A stretch of DNA of 64,000 nt from JANWYT01 sp034437555 (GTDB taxonomy: Bacteria; Chloroflexota; Anaerolineae; Aggregatilineales; Phototrophicaceae), in the NCBI GenBank assembly GCA_034437555.1, contig DAOTTQ010000058.1, forward strand, positions 5,706-69,705, read 5' to 3'. Position 1 is the first letter of the stretch, and each line of letters begins with the position of its first letter. The notes under the pieces are model-generated. The model worked only from the letters and a program-made list of their open reading frames with translations. It had not been told where the DNA came from and did not search any database. Of the stretch, positions 25,862-33,694 are shown piece by piece. A program made the position numbers and the translations under genes.

Positions 25862-26974
25862 ATGCGCTCACACCCCCCCATCATTACACGCTTGCTCATT
25901 GTAGACGATGAACGCGCTAACTTAGAGTTGATGTCGCGCATTTTTCATCAGCACGCGGTAGAAACTGCCAGCAATGGCAAAGAAGCCTTGATAAAGCTCA
26001 AGGCAAATCGGTTTGATGTGGTACTTTTAGACATCATGATGCCAGGTATGAGTGGCTTGGAAGTGCTTGAAACCATTCGTAAATCCGAACAGATGGCAGA
26101 ACTGCCCGTTATCCTTATTTCGGCACTTTCAGAACGGCGTGGCGTGGCGCATGGCATACGGTTAGGCGCAAATGACTACATCGTCAAACCCATAGACATT
26201 GAAGACGTGCAAGCACGGGTACAAACGCAAATTCGCTTAAAGCAATTTGTGGACGAGCGAAAACAAATGATTTTGCACCTACAAACCATGAATGAACGCC
26301 TAGAACGCCTGATGCAAGTGGCAAGCCATGACCTTAAAAACCCCATGACCAACCTTAAAATGACCATTAGTGTGTTGCGCCGTTCGATGATAGACGAATC
26401 AAAATTGAACATGCTAGACGTTGCCGACCAAAGCATTAAAGCCATGCTTAACGTGGTGCAAGAGTTTTTAGATGTAGACGTGCGCCGTGACGAAGTGCTA
26501 AGTGTAACCATTGTCCCAACCGACGTACAAAATGTGATTCAGGACGTGGTGAGCCAGTACCGCGTAATTGCCGAGCATAAAAACATTACCCTGCAATTGC
26601 AAAGTGTCGGGGGCTTGGTGATGGCAGATTCACACCGCTTAGCACAAGTGATTAGCAACCTTCTTAGCAATGCCATTAAATATAGCCCCGCCCAAAGTGA
26701 GGTGTTTTTAAGCACCCTTGTACAAGACGGCATGTGGCAATTGACCGTAGCCGACCAAGGACCCGGCATTGCTGAAGAAGAAATGAGCCAGCTTTTTCAG
26801 CCCTTTGGCAAGCTAAGTAATTTGCCCACAGGGGGCGAAAGTAGCACAGGCTTAGGATTGTGGATTGTTAGAGAGATGATGCAACTACAAGGGGGCGATG
26901 TCGGGGTGTTCTGTCCATCCGAAGGTGGTTCACAATTTTGGATACAGCTTCCTTTGGCAAGCGTAGCTCATTAG
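25862..26974 (+). CDS. Receiver domain - histidine kinase protein
   Basis: A 370-residue cytoplasmic signalling protein with the receiver first. The receiver (about 8-125) has VDDERANLEL, the phospho-acceptor Asp in VVLLDIMMPGMSG (about 58) and the Lys in YIVKPID (about 107). A short coiled coil is followed by HisKA with the H-box VASHDLKNPMTNLKM (about 155-169). The ATPase domain shows LAQVISNLLSNAIKYSP (N box, about 260), ADQGPGIAEEE (G1) and GLGLWIVREMM (G2). All catalytic residues look intact. There is no sensor or membrane domain, so input probably comes through phosphorylation of the receiver by another kinase. It is followed at once by the SRP RNA gene. Confidence 0.93.
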   Translation: MRSHPPIITRLLIVDDERANLELMSRIFHQHAVETASNGKEALIKLKANRFDVVLLDIMMPGMSGLEVLETIRKSEQMAELPVILISALSERRGVAHGIRLGANDYIVKPIDIEDVQARVQTQIRLKQFVDERKQMILHLQTMNERLERLMQVASHDLKNPMTNLKMTISVLRRSMIDESKLNMLDVADQSIKAMLNVVQEFLDVDVRRDEVLSVTIVPTDVQNVIQDVVSQYRVIAEHKNITLQLQSVGGLVMADSHRLAQVISNLLSNAIKYSPAQSEVFLSTLVQDGMWQLTVADQGPGIAEEEMSQLFQPFGKLSNLPTGGESSTGLGLWIVREMMQLQGGDVGVFCPSEGGSQFWIQLPLASVAH

Positions 26975-26980
26975 TGACTA

Positions 26981-27009
26981 TTGCGAAAACACGCCCCAAC
27001 CCCTATACT
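26981..27009 (+). promoter_or_regulatory. Promoter of the SRP RNA gene
   Basis: TTGCGA (26981-26986) and TATACT (27004-27009) are separated by exactly 17 bases and lie just before the first paired base of the SRP RNA at about 27020. That is the spacing expected for a stand-alone structural RNA gene. Confidence 0.75.
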
Positions 27010-27019
27010 AAACGCCATT

Positions 27020-27148
27020 AGTGGTGGGTCGTATGTAGCTCGGACTTACGCGGCGTAGCCTCCGAACCATGTCAGGGGCGAAAGCCAGCAGCATTAAGGA
27101 GTCAACTACGGGTGTCGTAGGTTTCCGAGTTACACACGGCTCATCACT
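27020..27148 (+). ncRNA. ffs: Signal recognition particle RNA, small bacterial type (4.5S-like)
   Basis: The conserved tip of SRP RNA helix 8 is present near 27065-27095: CCGAACCATGTCAGG, a GCGAAAGC tetraloop stem, then CAGCAGCATTAAGG. This is the Ffh-binding symmetric/asymmetric loop pair. The ends pair over a long stem: AGTGGTGGGTCGT (27020-27032) with ACGGCTCATCACT (about 27136-27148) using a few G-U pairs, and GTAGCTCGGA with TCCGAGTTAC inside it. A T-run follows the 3' end. Length near 129 bases without an Alu domain fits the small type. The RNA joins Ffh to target signal-peptide proteins to the membrane. Confidence 0.93.
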
Positions 27149-27230
27149 TTTTATATCCCCCAATCATTTGCCTTCCCTCACCTTTCGCGGTTTAATTAAA
27201 CAAACAACGCACAAAGAACAGGGACGAGTG

Positions 27231-28004
27231 ATGGCATTACCCCACATCATGAACATTGTCATTACAGGCACACCAAACTGGTCGTTTCTTTTAGTGCCTT
27301 TGCACCCCAGCATCGGGCGTTATTTGCTGACACAGAGCTTTGAGGGCTACGTGGACGCGCTGATTGAGCAACATGCCTCACTGATTATCGTGGACGATGA
27401 ATATTCTGAACACGAGTGGAAACAGTGGGTACACGCCCCCAAGTCTAACCCTGCTACACGGCGCATTCCCGTTATTTTGCTTACTGATGAACCTCATATT
27501 GCCCAGAACGCCCACAAAGATGGCATAGATTTTGTGTACACGCGCCATGAATTTACTAAAGACCCGCTGCCTATCCTCAAAAAGCATGCACATATCCTAG
27601 AGCCAGAGGTACAGCAGACGATTGCCAACGAATGCCAAGAAACTCTGCCAGAACGCGCCGCTGAAGCTATTGAGCTGTTTAACAAAGGGGAATACTATAC
27701 CCAACACGACCTCTTTGAGGCAGAATGGGCAGAAAGCACGCGCCCCGTCCGTGACCTATACCGCGCCATATTGCAAGTGGGCGTGGCATACTATCAAATA
27801 GAACGGGGCAATTATCGCGGGGCAATCAAAATGCTTCAGCGTAGCGCGCAGTGGTTCCACATCCTGCCCGATGAGTGCCAAAGCGTGAACGTGGCGCAAC
27901 TGCGCGAAGATGCCTTTGCCGTGTTAAAAGAGCTACAACGCTTGGGCGAGGCGGGCTTTCATGAGTTTGACAAATCTCTCATTAAACCTGTGCAAAGGGT
28001 ATAA
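27231..28004 (+). CDS. DUF309 protein with receiver-like N-terminal domain
   Basis: A 257-residue protein. Residues 1-125 alternate strands and helices in the order of a response-regulator receiver (MNIVITGTPNW, then LIIVDDEYSEHEW, IPVILLTDEPH, IDFVYTRHEF), but a canonical phospho-acceptor context is not evident. Residues about 140-215 are a DUF309 domain: FNKGEYYTQHDLFEAEW with its H-x-x-x-E metal-like pair, then RAILQVGVAYYQIERGNYRGA. The frame is open back to 27069, but that part overlaps the SRP RNA, so I start at ATG 27231, just after a GGGACGAG ribosome-binding site; ATG 27249 is the alternative. Function unknown. Confidence 0.82.
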   Translation: MALPHIMNIVITGTPNWSFLLVPLHPSIGRYLLTQSFEGYVDALIEQHASLIIVDDEYSEHEWKQWVHAPKSNPATRRIPVILLTDEPHIAQNAHKDGIDFVYTRHEFTKDPLPILKKHAHILEPEVQQTIANECQETLPERAAEAIELFNKGEYYTQHDLFEAEWAESTRPVRDLYRAILQVGVAYYQIERGNYRGAIKMLQRSAQWFHILPDECQSVNVAQLREDAFAVLKELQRLGEAGFHEFDKSLIKPVQRV

Positions 28005-28118
28005 GGCTTTTCGCGCTAACAGGGGTATTTTCACATCCCCTCTGCTAAGAATTGTGCGGATAAGGGGTTTAAGACTCCACAAATGACATAAAGTTTTTAT
28101 AGAACAGGGAAAAATAAA

Positions 28119-30029
28119 ATGACACAAACGCTTATTTCTCATGCTTTTGTTTTACCCGATGAAAATTTTACCGAGTGGCTGAATGCGTTGCGCCCCTACA
28201 CGCAAAAATTTGAGCGGGTTGCTATTGTGCGCTCACCACGCGGTAACGACCTTAATCGCTATCGCAATGTAACCACCGTCCGCGCCCCCCTAACGTGGAG
28301 CAATAATGACCCCCTCGCCCATATTCGGCGCATTTACCCTATAGTGGTCAGAGTGGACGTGATTAACGCCACCACCCCCCAACAAATGGCAACCGCCCTA
28401 CAAACACGCATTGCCAATAACGACCGCTACGGCACAAAAACCACTTCGGCACACATCAATGACCGCTTTATTCTTGATTATCCTGTCGCGTATAGCCCCA
28501 TTCGTATTGTGGATGCTTTTGAAGAAATCCCCTCTACCAGCGTGTCTTTAGGCATTACGCTCTTAAGTGCCAGTGGAGCAAAAGTACAAGCCAGCGTTGC
28601 AGGCAAAGTAAGCAAAGTGCAAACCAGTGTGGATGCCCTCAAAATTGGCGCATACGTGCAAATTAGCACCCCACATGCAGGCAAAACGTACACCGTCACA
28701 TATGCCAACCTGACGGGCATTAAAGTAAAGCTCAATGACAATGTGGCGGTGGGCGCAGAAATTGGCGGTGCTGCTGGCGATAAAGTACGGTTGATTTTAC
28801 AAGAGAGTGGCGGCGGACAAAGCGGTTATGCTATGCCCAACATCGTTGACCCGTCCAAAAGCATGTACATTACTAATGTGCGCGTCCGCCCCTTATTTAA
28901 CAACGTGCGTGTGCGCTCTATCCCCTCGTTGGATGGCGAAATTCTGGGTTTGGCACAACCCTATGACCTGCTAGAAACCCTAGAAACACACGGGCGCACA
29001 CTGGCAAAAGTGGGGCGCGGCGATATTTGGTTGCGCGTTAAGCTCCCGACAGGCAAAAGTGGCTATACGGCAGCGTGGCTGATTGAAGCCACCATCAAAT
29101 CACCGAGTCGCCTAACGGGCGTAAACCCTACAGGGGTCAACCTTGACCAATTACACCCACGCGGCAAGCCCCCCGCCAGCCGACTAGGTAAAATGGGATG
29201 GGTGCGCTTTGGCTACAATGTGTCTAATTTCAAAGGGTCTACCGACATTCAAGCCGCCTATAACCGCTATGCGCCCCTTGCCGAAAGCTATGTGAGGGCG
29301 GGCTATAAGGTGATGTTCACTACCAGCCATCAAACCTATGGTGAAGCCAATAACTTCCACACCCCTTGGCCCCAAATTAACGCCCAACAGTGGACAACCA
29401 TTATTGATAAATTTTCTGATTTGATGTATTTGATTGCGAGACAGTGGGCGGGCAAGGGCTTAATAGAGGCGTGGCAAGTGTGGAACGAACCCGATGGCGA
29501 TTTACGTGCCGAAGCGTCTGCCATCATGAAGCCCATCACCTACCGCGAGTTGCTGATGAAGTCTGTGCCAAAGATACGCGCGGGCGACCCCAACATTTTA
29601 GTACTAACGGGCGGGCTAACCGGGACGCAAAGTGGCGACCAATACATCAAGGATGCACTAAAGAACTTGCCCCAAGATGCCATTCCGGACGGCATTTCGA
29701 TTCATCCCTATGGGCGTTCCCCGCGCGCCAACGACCCACTTGGACACTTTGGACACATCGACCAAGTGTTAGATGCTTATCTGGCAATTTTGCCCGGCAA
29801 GCCTGTTTGGATTACCGAATGGGGCGTTTTAGGTGCGCCAGGTGTTGCGTCCTCTGCCATTGGTGATTATGCCATGTCATTCATTGCCCACGTTAAAAAG
29901 AAATACGGCGATAAAGTGCCAAGCATGATTTGGTATGCGTGGGCAGAGGGGATGCACAACGGCTATGGCATTGTGGATAGTAACGAAAACGAGCGTCCAA
30001 GCCTAACCACGCGCTTCTTAAACGCCTAA
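28119..30029 (+). CDS. Multidomain protein: M23-like fold, SH3b and glycoside-hydrolase-like domain
   Basis: A 636-residue protein without a signal peptide. Residues 1-140 are of unknown type. About 150-235 resembles the barrel of M23 peptidases (GKVSKVQTSVDALKIGAYVQ, then TYANLTGIKVKLNDNVAVGAEIGG) but lacks the metal-binding histidines. About 255-325 is an SH3b-like module (VRVRSIPSLDGEILGLAQPY). About 350-636 is a TIM-barrel glycosidase of clan GH-A type, with the acid/base Glu in WQVWNEPDGD (about 455) and the nucleophile Glu in VWITEWGVLG (about 567). The combination suggests a cell-wall- or polysaccharide-acting enzyme, yet no export signal is visible. Its stop overlaps the start of the next gene by one base (TAATG). 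Confidence 0.8.
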   Translation: MTQTLISHAFVLPDENFTEWLNALRPYTQKFERVAIVRSPRGNDLNRYRNVTTVRAPLTWSNNDPLAHIRRIYPIVVRVDVINATTPQQMATALQTRIANNDRYGTKTTSAHINDRFILDYPVAYSPIRIVDAFEEIPSTSVSLGITLLSASGAKVQASVAGKVSKVQTSVDALKIGAYVQISTPHAGKTYTVTYANLTGIKVKLNDNVAVGAEIGGAAGDKVRLILQESGGGQSGYAMPNIVDPSKSMYITNVRVRPLFNNVRVRSIPSLDGEILGLAQPYDLLETLETHGRTLAKVGRGDIWLRVKLPTGKSGYTAAWLIEATIKSPSRLTGVNPTGVNLDQLHPRGKPPASRLGKMGWVRFGYNVSNFKGSTDIQAAYNRYAPLAESYVRAGYKVMFTTSHQTYGEANNFHTPWPQINAQQWTTIIDKFSDLMYLIARQWAGKGLIEAWQVWNEPDGDLRAEASAIMKPITYRELLMKSVPKIRAGDPNILVLTGGLTGTQSGDQYIKDALKNLPQDAIPDGISIHPYGRSPRANDPLGHFGHIDQVLDAYLAILPGKPVWITEWGVLGAPGVASSAIGDYAMSFIAHVKKKYGDKVPSMIWYAWAEGMHNGYGIVDSNENERPSLTTRFLNA

Positions 30030-30634
30030 TGACCACGCATCTGACGCTGTTTTACACGCACCGCCTACAGGGTGACCTTGCGCTTTTGCCCCGCTTGTAT
30101 ACGTTTTTAGAACGCTTACGGCAGGGGCAAGGTGCGTCCCTCTTGGTAGATTTAGGGGAATCTTGCACGCCCTCACAATGGCATTGCACCGCAACACAGG
30201 GGCGCAGTAGCATTATCGTCTTAGATGGCATGGGCTATCACGCAGTCAATGTAGAGGGCATCTTGGATGCGCCTAGCCGTAGTAAGCTGGTGGGCATTAC
30301 AACGGTCGCGCTGATTCATCAGGGGGGGGCGTGGCGGTATGATGTGCCGCCTGTGCGTGATGAGGGCATAGTGATTTCGCTTAAACCTTCGCCTGCGTTG
30401 CGCTTGTGTGTGGTGCTTTCACCTGCGGATAGCACACGACTAGAGGAGGGTTGCCTGTATTTACAGGGCATTGAGGGAGGGCAAGTGGGGGCAGTGCGCG
30501 TAAACATTGATGAGGCACGCCTAGAATCGTTCACGGTTCACGATTTACCCGCTACAATTCCTGCCCACCCCATCATTAGCGCGTCCATTGAATTTGTGGA
30601 AGACGAGGCACGCCACGCCCAAAACCGCCCATAG
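30029..30634 (+). CDS. Hypothetical protein resembling a degenerate metallophosphatase
   Basis: A 201-residue soluble protein, coupled by TAATG to the glycosidase-like gene. Its layout recalls the N-terminal half of UshA-type phosphoesterases: a first strand LTLFYTHRLQGDLALLPRL in the place of the TNDxHG motif, LLVDLGESCTPSQW in the place of the DAGD motif, and a GYHAVNVEG in the place of GNHE. The metal ligands are largely replaced (HRLQGD, DLGES, NVEG), so if related it is unlikely to be an active enzyme of that class. This relation is an inference from pattern only; I do not recognise the family otherwise. Confidence 0.65.
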   Translation: MTTHLTLFYTHRLQGDLALLPRLYTFLERLRQGQGASLLVDLGESCTPSQWHCTATQGRSSIIVLDGMGYHAVNVEGILDAPSRSKLVGITTVALIHQGGAWRYDVPPVRDEGIVISLKPSPALRLCVVLSPADSTRLEEGCLYLQGIEGGQVGAVRVNIDEARLESFTVHDLPATIPAHPIISASIEFVEDEARHAQNRP

Positions 30635-30659
30635 AGATTTTACACCTGTTTTTTATTGT

Positions 30660-30683
30660 AGGGCGAGGTAAATCGCCCTTTTT
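30660..30683 (+). terminator. Rho-independent terminator after the glycosidase-like operon
   Basis: AGGGCGA, a six-base loop, TCGCCCT and a T-run (TTTTT) lie 26 bases after the stop at 30634, between convergent genes. Confidence 0.8.
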
Positions 30684-30708
30684 CTGTGGTTTTTAGGGGT
30701 ATTAGGCG

Positions 30709-31155
30709 TTAGGTATAGCTGGCGGGGTTGCCTTGGCTACCCTTTTTGCCGTCGGGCCAAATGGTGTTTTCGTTAAACTTAACGCCCGTCACATTTGCGC
30801 CTGTTAGCGTGGCTTGTGATAAATTTGCACCGCTTAAATCGGCTTGTGACAGGTTTGCCCCTGTTAGGCGTGTGCCTTGTAGGTTCGCACCCTGCAAATT
30901 GGCAACGGTTAGGTTTGCGCCGTTAAGGTCGGCAAAGGGCAATTGGCACACCGATAAGTTTGCGCCGGTAAGGTTACAAGAGCGCAAAATAGCTTCTTGC
31001 ATATTGGATGCGCTAATGTTTGCGCCACGCAAATTTGCGCCTTCAAGGTCTAAACGTGACATATTCAGCGCAGACAAATCGACCCCTGCCAAACGGGGCT
31101 TTACGCCCCCCGAAACAAGTGCCAACACCAGTTCTTTACGGGTAATTTCAGCCAT
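30709..31155 (-). CDS. Pentapeptide-repeat protein
   Basis: A 148-residue protein. After about 25 residues it forms a run of roughly 20 pentapeptides of the A(D/N)LxX type, such as ANLRGANISAS, ANLSQADLSG and ANLTVANLQG. This folds as a right-handed quadrilateral beta-helix. The last 20 residues include ENTIWPDG, a common cap at the end of such repeats. Some family members mimic DNA and protect gyrase, but most have no known role. AAGGAG lies nine bases before the ATG at 31155, which overlaps the end of the SDR gene by eight bases; the longer open frame to 31302 lies inside that gene and is rejected. Confidence 0.9.
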   Translation of the reverse strand: MAEITRKELVLALVSGGVKPRLAGVDLSALNMSRLDLEGANLRGANISASNMQEAILRSCNLTGANLSVCQLPFADLNGANLTVANLQGANLQGTRLTGANLSQADLSGANLSQATLTGANVTGVKFNENTIWPDGKKGSQGNPASYT

Positions 31156-32125
31156 TTGCAAGTTCTCCTTGGTAATAAGCAATGATTTGGTCGATAGTTT
31201 CATTAAGAGGCGTGGTGGGTTTCCAGCCTGTGTACTTCGCAATTTTTTCAATGCTCGGCACACGCCGTCTAAAGTCCTCAAAGCCTGGCGCGTATGCTTC
31301 ATCGTAGGGGATGTACTTAATCTCGGATGCGCTGTCTGCCCGTTCTATCACGCGCTCCGCCAGTCCCTTGATGCTAATTTCCTCGTCACTCCCAATGTTA
31401 AAAAGTTGCCCAATCGCCTCGTCATTTTCACCCAAGCGGTGAATGGCATCCACTACATCAAACACATTGCCAAAACAGCGCGATTGGTCACCGTCACCGT
31501 ACACTTGTACGGGTTCGTTGCGTAATGCCCACTTTACAAAGCGTGGAAGCACCATACCATACTGCCCTTGTTGGCGAGGTCCCACCGTGTTAAACAGCCT
31601 AAACAACACCACAGGCAAGCCCACTTCTTGATAATACGCAAACGACAAAAATTCGTCTACGGCTTTAGAGGCAGCATAGCTCCAACGGCTTTTGGCTGTG
31701 GGACCCACAAGGCTATCATCATCTTCTCTAAATGGAAAAGAAACGCCCTTGCCGTACACTTCGGACGTAGAAGCCACCAAGATTTTCTTGCGATAGCGTC
31801 GGGCGGTTTGCAACATCACTTCTGTGCCACCAATATTCACTTCAATGGTGTTGATGGGTTCACTGATAATTTTTTGTACGCCCACCGCCGCCGCCAAGTG
31901 ATACACCACATCACAATCGCTTACCAAGCGGTCTACTACGCCGATATTGCGAATGTCCTCAATGGCAAAGTGAAAGTTGGGGTTCTTGGTCAGAGGTTCT
32001 ATATTCCTAAAATGTCCTGTTGACAGGTCATCTATCACCATCACCTGATAGCCCTGATTTAGAAGATAATCCGAGAGGTGGCTTCCGATGAAACCCGCGC
32101 CCCCTGTAATGAGTGCCTTTGGCAT
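31148..32125 (-). CDS. NAD-dependent sugar-nucleotide epimerase/dehydratase (extended SDR)
   Basis: A 325-residue extended short-chain dehydrogenase. The dinucleotide motif GGAGFIGSH is at about residues 8-16, the acidic DDLSTGHFRN following strand two at about 35-44, HLAAAVGV near 79-86, and the catalytic Tyr-Lys pair in YAASKAVDEF (about 150-154). The PRQQGQYGMVLPRFVKWAL block and the GDGDQSRCF binding loop are typical of GDP- or UDP-sugar epimerases and decarboxylases, and the serine/threonine of the triad sits in ASTSEVYG (about 118). The precise substrate cannot be read. The start at 32125 begins the first strand (MPKALITGG); a longer open frame to 32290 is not supported. It lies downstream of the small HEAT-zinc gene. 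Confidence 0.92.
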   Translation of the reverse strand: MPKALITGGAGFIGSHLSDYLLNQGYQVMVIDDLSTGHFRNIEPLTKNPNFHFAIEDIRNIGVVDRLVSDCDVVYHLAAAVGVQKIISEPINTIEVNIGGTEVMLQTARRYRKKILVASTSEVYGKGVSFPFREDDDSLVGPTAKSRWSYAASKAVDEFLSFAYYQEVGLPVVLFRLFNTVGPRQQGQYGMVLPRFVKWALRNEPVQVYGDGDQSRCFGNVFDVVDAIHRLGENDEAIGQLFNIGSDEEISIKGLAERVIERADSASEIKYIPYDEAYAPGFEDFRRRVPSIEKIAKYTGWKPTTPLNETIDQIIAYYQGELANG

Positions 32126-32153
32126 GTTGTTGGTGTCCTTTGTGTGCGTCTTG

Positions 32154-32519
32154 TTATTTATAGGGGCAATTGTCGTGGGGGCAAACGCTACCGTCGGCAA
32201 TGGCTTCGGGCTTGTTGCACACCTTACACAGCGTAATGGCAACCGCCGCCGACTTATCGCCTGTTTCTTTGACAATACGGGCTTGCTCACGGGCTTTACG
32301 GCTAAAACGGCTTAGGGACTGCATCACTGCCATAATCACGCTGGGGTGCATATCCAACAAGGCTTGGTTAAGTGCTTTGTGGGCTATTTGATATTCTTCG
32401 TCAGATAGTTGTTTTACATATTCGCCCAGCATTTGCGCCGCTTCGCTTCTTACCGCAGGGTCGGGGTTATTTGCCAAATGATGTAGCACATCCTCAAGAG
32501 TCGTTTCGTTGTCGCTCAT
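32154..32519 (-). CDS. Small HEAT-like protein with C-terminal zinc-ribbon knuckles
   Basis: A 121-residue protein. Two HEAT-type helical hairpins (DPAVRSEAAQMLGEYVKQL at 19-37 and a second near 50-72) are followed by a basic helix (residues 70-90) and a C-terminal metal knuckle pair LCKVCNKP and VCPHDNCPY (about 96-120), giving four cysteines. A HEAT scaffold with a zinc finger suggests a binding or regulatory function; I cannot name the family. It is closely spaced on the same strand with the M42 peptidase gene upstream and the SDR gene downstream. Confidence 0.75.
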   Translation of the reverse strand: MSDNETTLEDVLHHLANNPDPAVRSEAAQMLGEYVKQLSDEEYQIAHKALNQALLDMHPSVIMAVMQSLSRFSRKAREQARIVKETGDKSAAVAITLCKVCNKPEAIADGSVCPHDNCPYK

Positions 32520-32550
32520 GTGCTTTGTTGCCCCTCTTGCCCGTATACTT

Positions 32551-33621
32551 TTATACGGCTAAATTTTCGATGAAGGTTTCGTCCAATGTGACGATAAACT
32601 GTGCCAGTAGTCTCGCCATGCGGTCAATGTCGCGTGGGTCGCAGGTTTCGTTTTGGCTGTGCATATTGCGAAGGGGGAGGCTTAATAACGCCGTAGGAAT
32701 ACCCTCACGCGCCACCTGTATCGCCCATGCGTCCGTGCCTGTATGTGCCACAATTGGCTCTACTTGATACTTAATTTCGTTCTTTTTAGCACACGCCACC
32801 AACGCATCAAAGAGCTTGGGATGAATGTTGTTGCCCAGTGCAATGCTCGCGCCACCGCCCAATTCAAGCTGGCTTTCGATAGGGACACCACTTTGGGTAG
32901 CAAAGCCCACATCCAGCGCAATCGCAAGGTCGGGGTTAAGGCGTTGTGCGGATGTTTGCGCCCCATACAAGCCATTTTCTTCTTGGATGGTTGCCACAGC
33001 GTACACATCCCATGAATGCTGTGCATTTTGCAGGTAATGCAGGCACGCCGTCATTGCCGTTACACAGGCGCGGTCATCAAAGGCTTTGCCCACCAGCAAG
33101 CCCCCCTGTAGTTCAATCAGTTCAACATCAGGGGTAATAAAGTCACCAATGCGTACCAAGCGCGTTACTTCGTCATGGGGCAAGCCCACATCTACCACCA
33201 ATTGCTCAAAGGTAGGGTAAATGTTGGACTTGGCTTCGTCTAGCAGATGCGGCGGGGTGGCAGCGACAACGCCCTTAATGGGACGTTTACCATGCACAAT
33301 GACGGGCTTTGCCAATAACACGCGATTATCCATGCCAGCCACACGATACACCAGCAAAAAGCCGTCCACAATGTCGCGTACCATCAAGCCAATTTCGTCC
33401 ATGTGGGCAGCCAGCATAATTTTTCGCCCTTTAGGGTTGGGGCGCGTGGCGCGTTTAATGCCAATAAAACTGCCTAAGCCGTCTTGGTCGGTTTCGTCTA
33501 CAATGCCCGCCCATGCGTCACGAAGGACGGCTTGCACAGGGGCTTCATGCCCACTAACCGCGTGGGTTTCTGAGAGTGTTTTAAGGTGTGTTTTAATGTC
33601 GAACAAGGAAGTTATCCTCAC
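32551..33621 (-). CDS. M42 family metallopeptidase (glutamyl aminopeptidase type)
   Basis: A 356-residue dinuclear zinc or cobalt aminopeptidase of the M42 family, which forms large tetrahedral complexes that trim peptides after proteasome or Lon digestion. The metal and catalytic sites appear in order: AHMDEIGLMV (about 72), GKAFDDRACV (about 181), the catalytic Glu pair in TIQEENGLYGAQT (about 214), ALDVGFA (about 238) and the last His in LRNMHSQNE (about 322). Length is typical. The frame starts with GTG at 33621; TTG at 33606, about nine bases after a GAGG, is an alternative start nearer to the family N-terminus. Confidence 0.93.
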   Translation of the reverse strand: MRITSLFDIKTHLKTLSETHAVSGHEAPVQAVLRDAWAGIVDETDQDGLGSFIGIKRATRPNPKGRKIMLAAHMDEIGLMVRDIVDGFLLVYRVAGMDNRVLLAKPVIVHGKRPIKGVVAATPPHLLDEAKSNIYPTFEQLVVDVGLPHDEVTRLVRIGDFITPDVELIELQGGLLVGKAFDDRACVTAMTACLHYLQNAQHSWDVYAVATIQEENGLYGAQTSAQRLNPDLAIALDVGFATQSGVPIESQLELGGGASIALGNNIHPKLFDALVACAKKNEIKYQVEPIVAHTGTDAWAIQVAREGIPTALLSLPLRNMHSQNETCDPRDIDRMARLLAQFIVTLDETFIENLAV

Positions 33622-33694
33622 GTTTCGTCTGGTATGAGCGTTATTTTAACACAAGTTTGGGCAAGTCACAGGTAAACGCGCCCAATGGAACATT

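Noticed and set aside
27069..27230. In-frame upstream extension of the DUF309 gene
   Set aside because: It overlaps the SRP RNA and has no ribosome-binding site; the start at 27231 has one.
30728..31525. Plus-strand open frame of 265 codons opposite the pentapeptide and SDR genes
   Set aside because: It is a shadow of the regular pentapeptide codons on the other strand and crosses two real genes.
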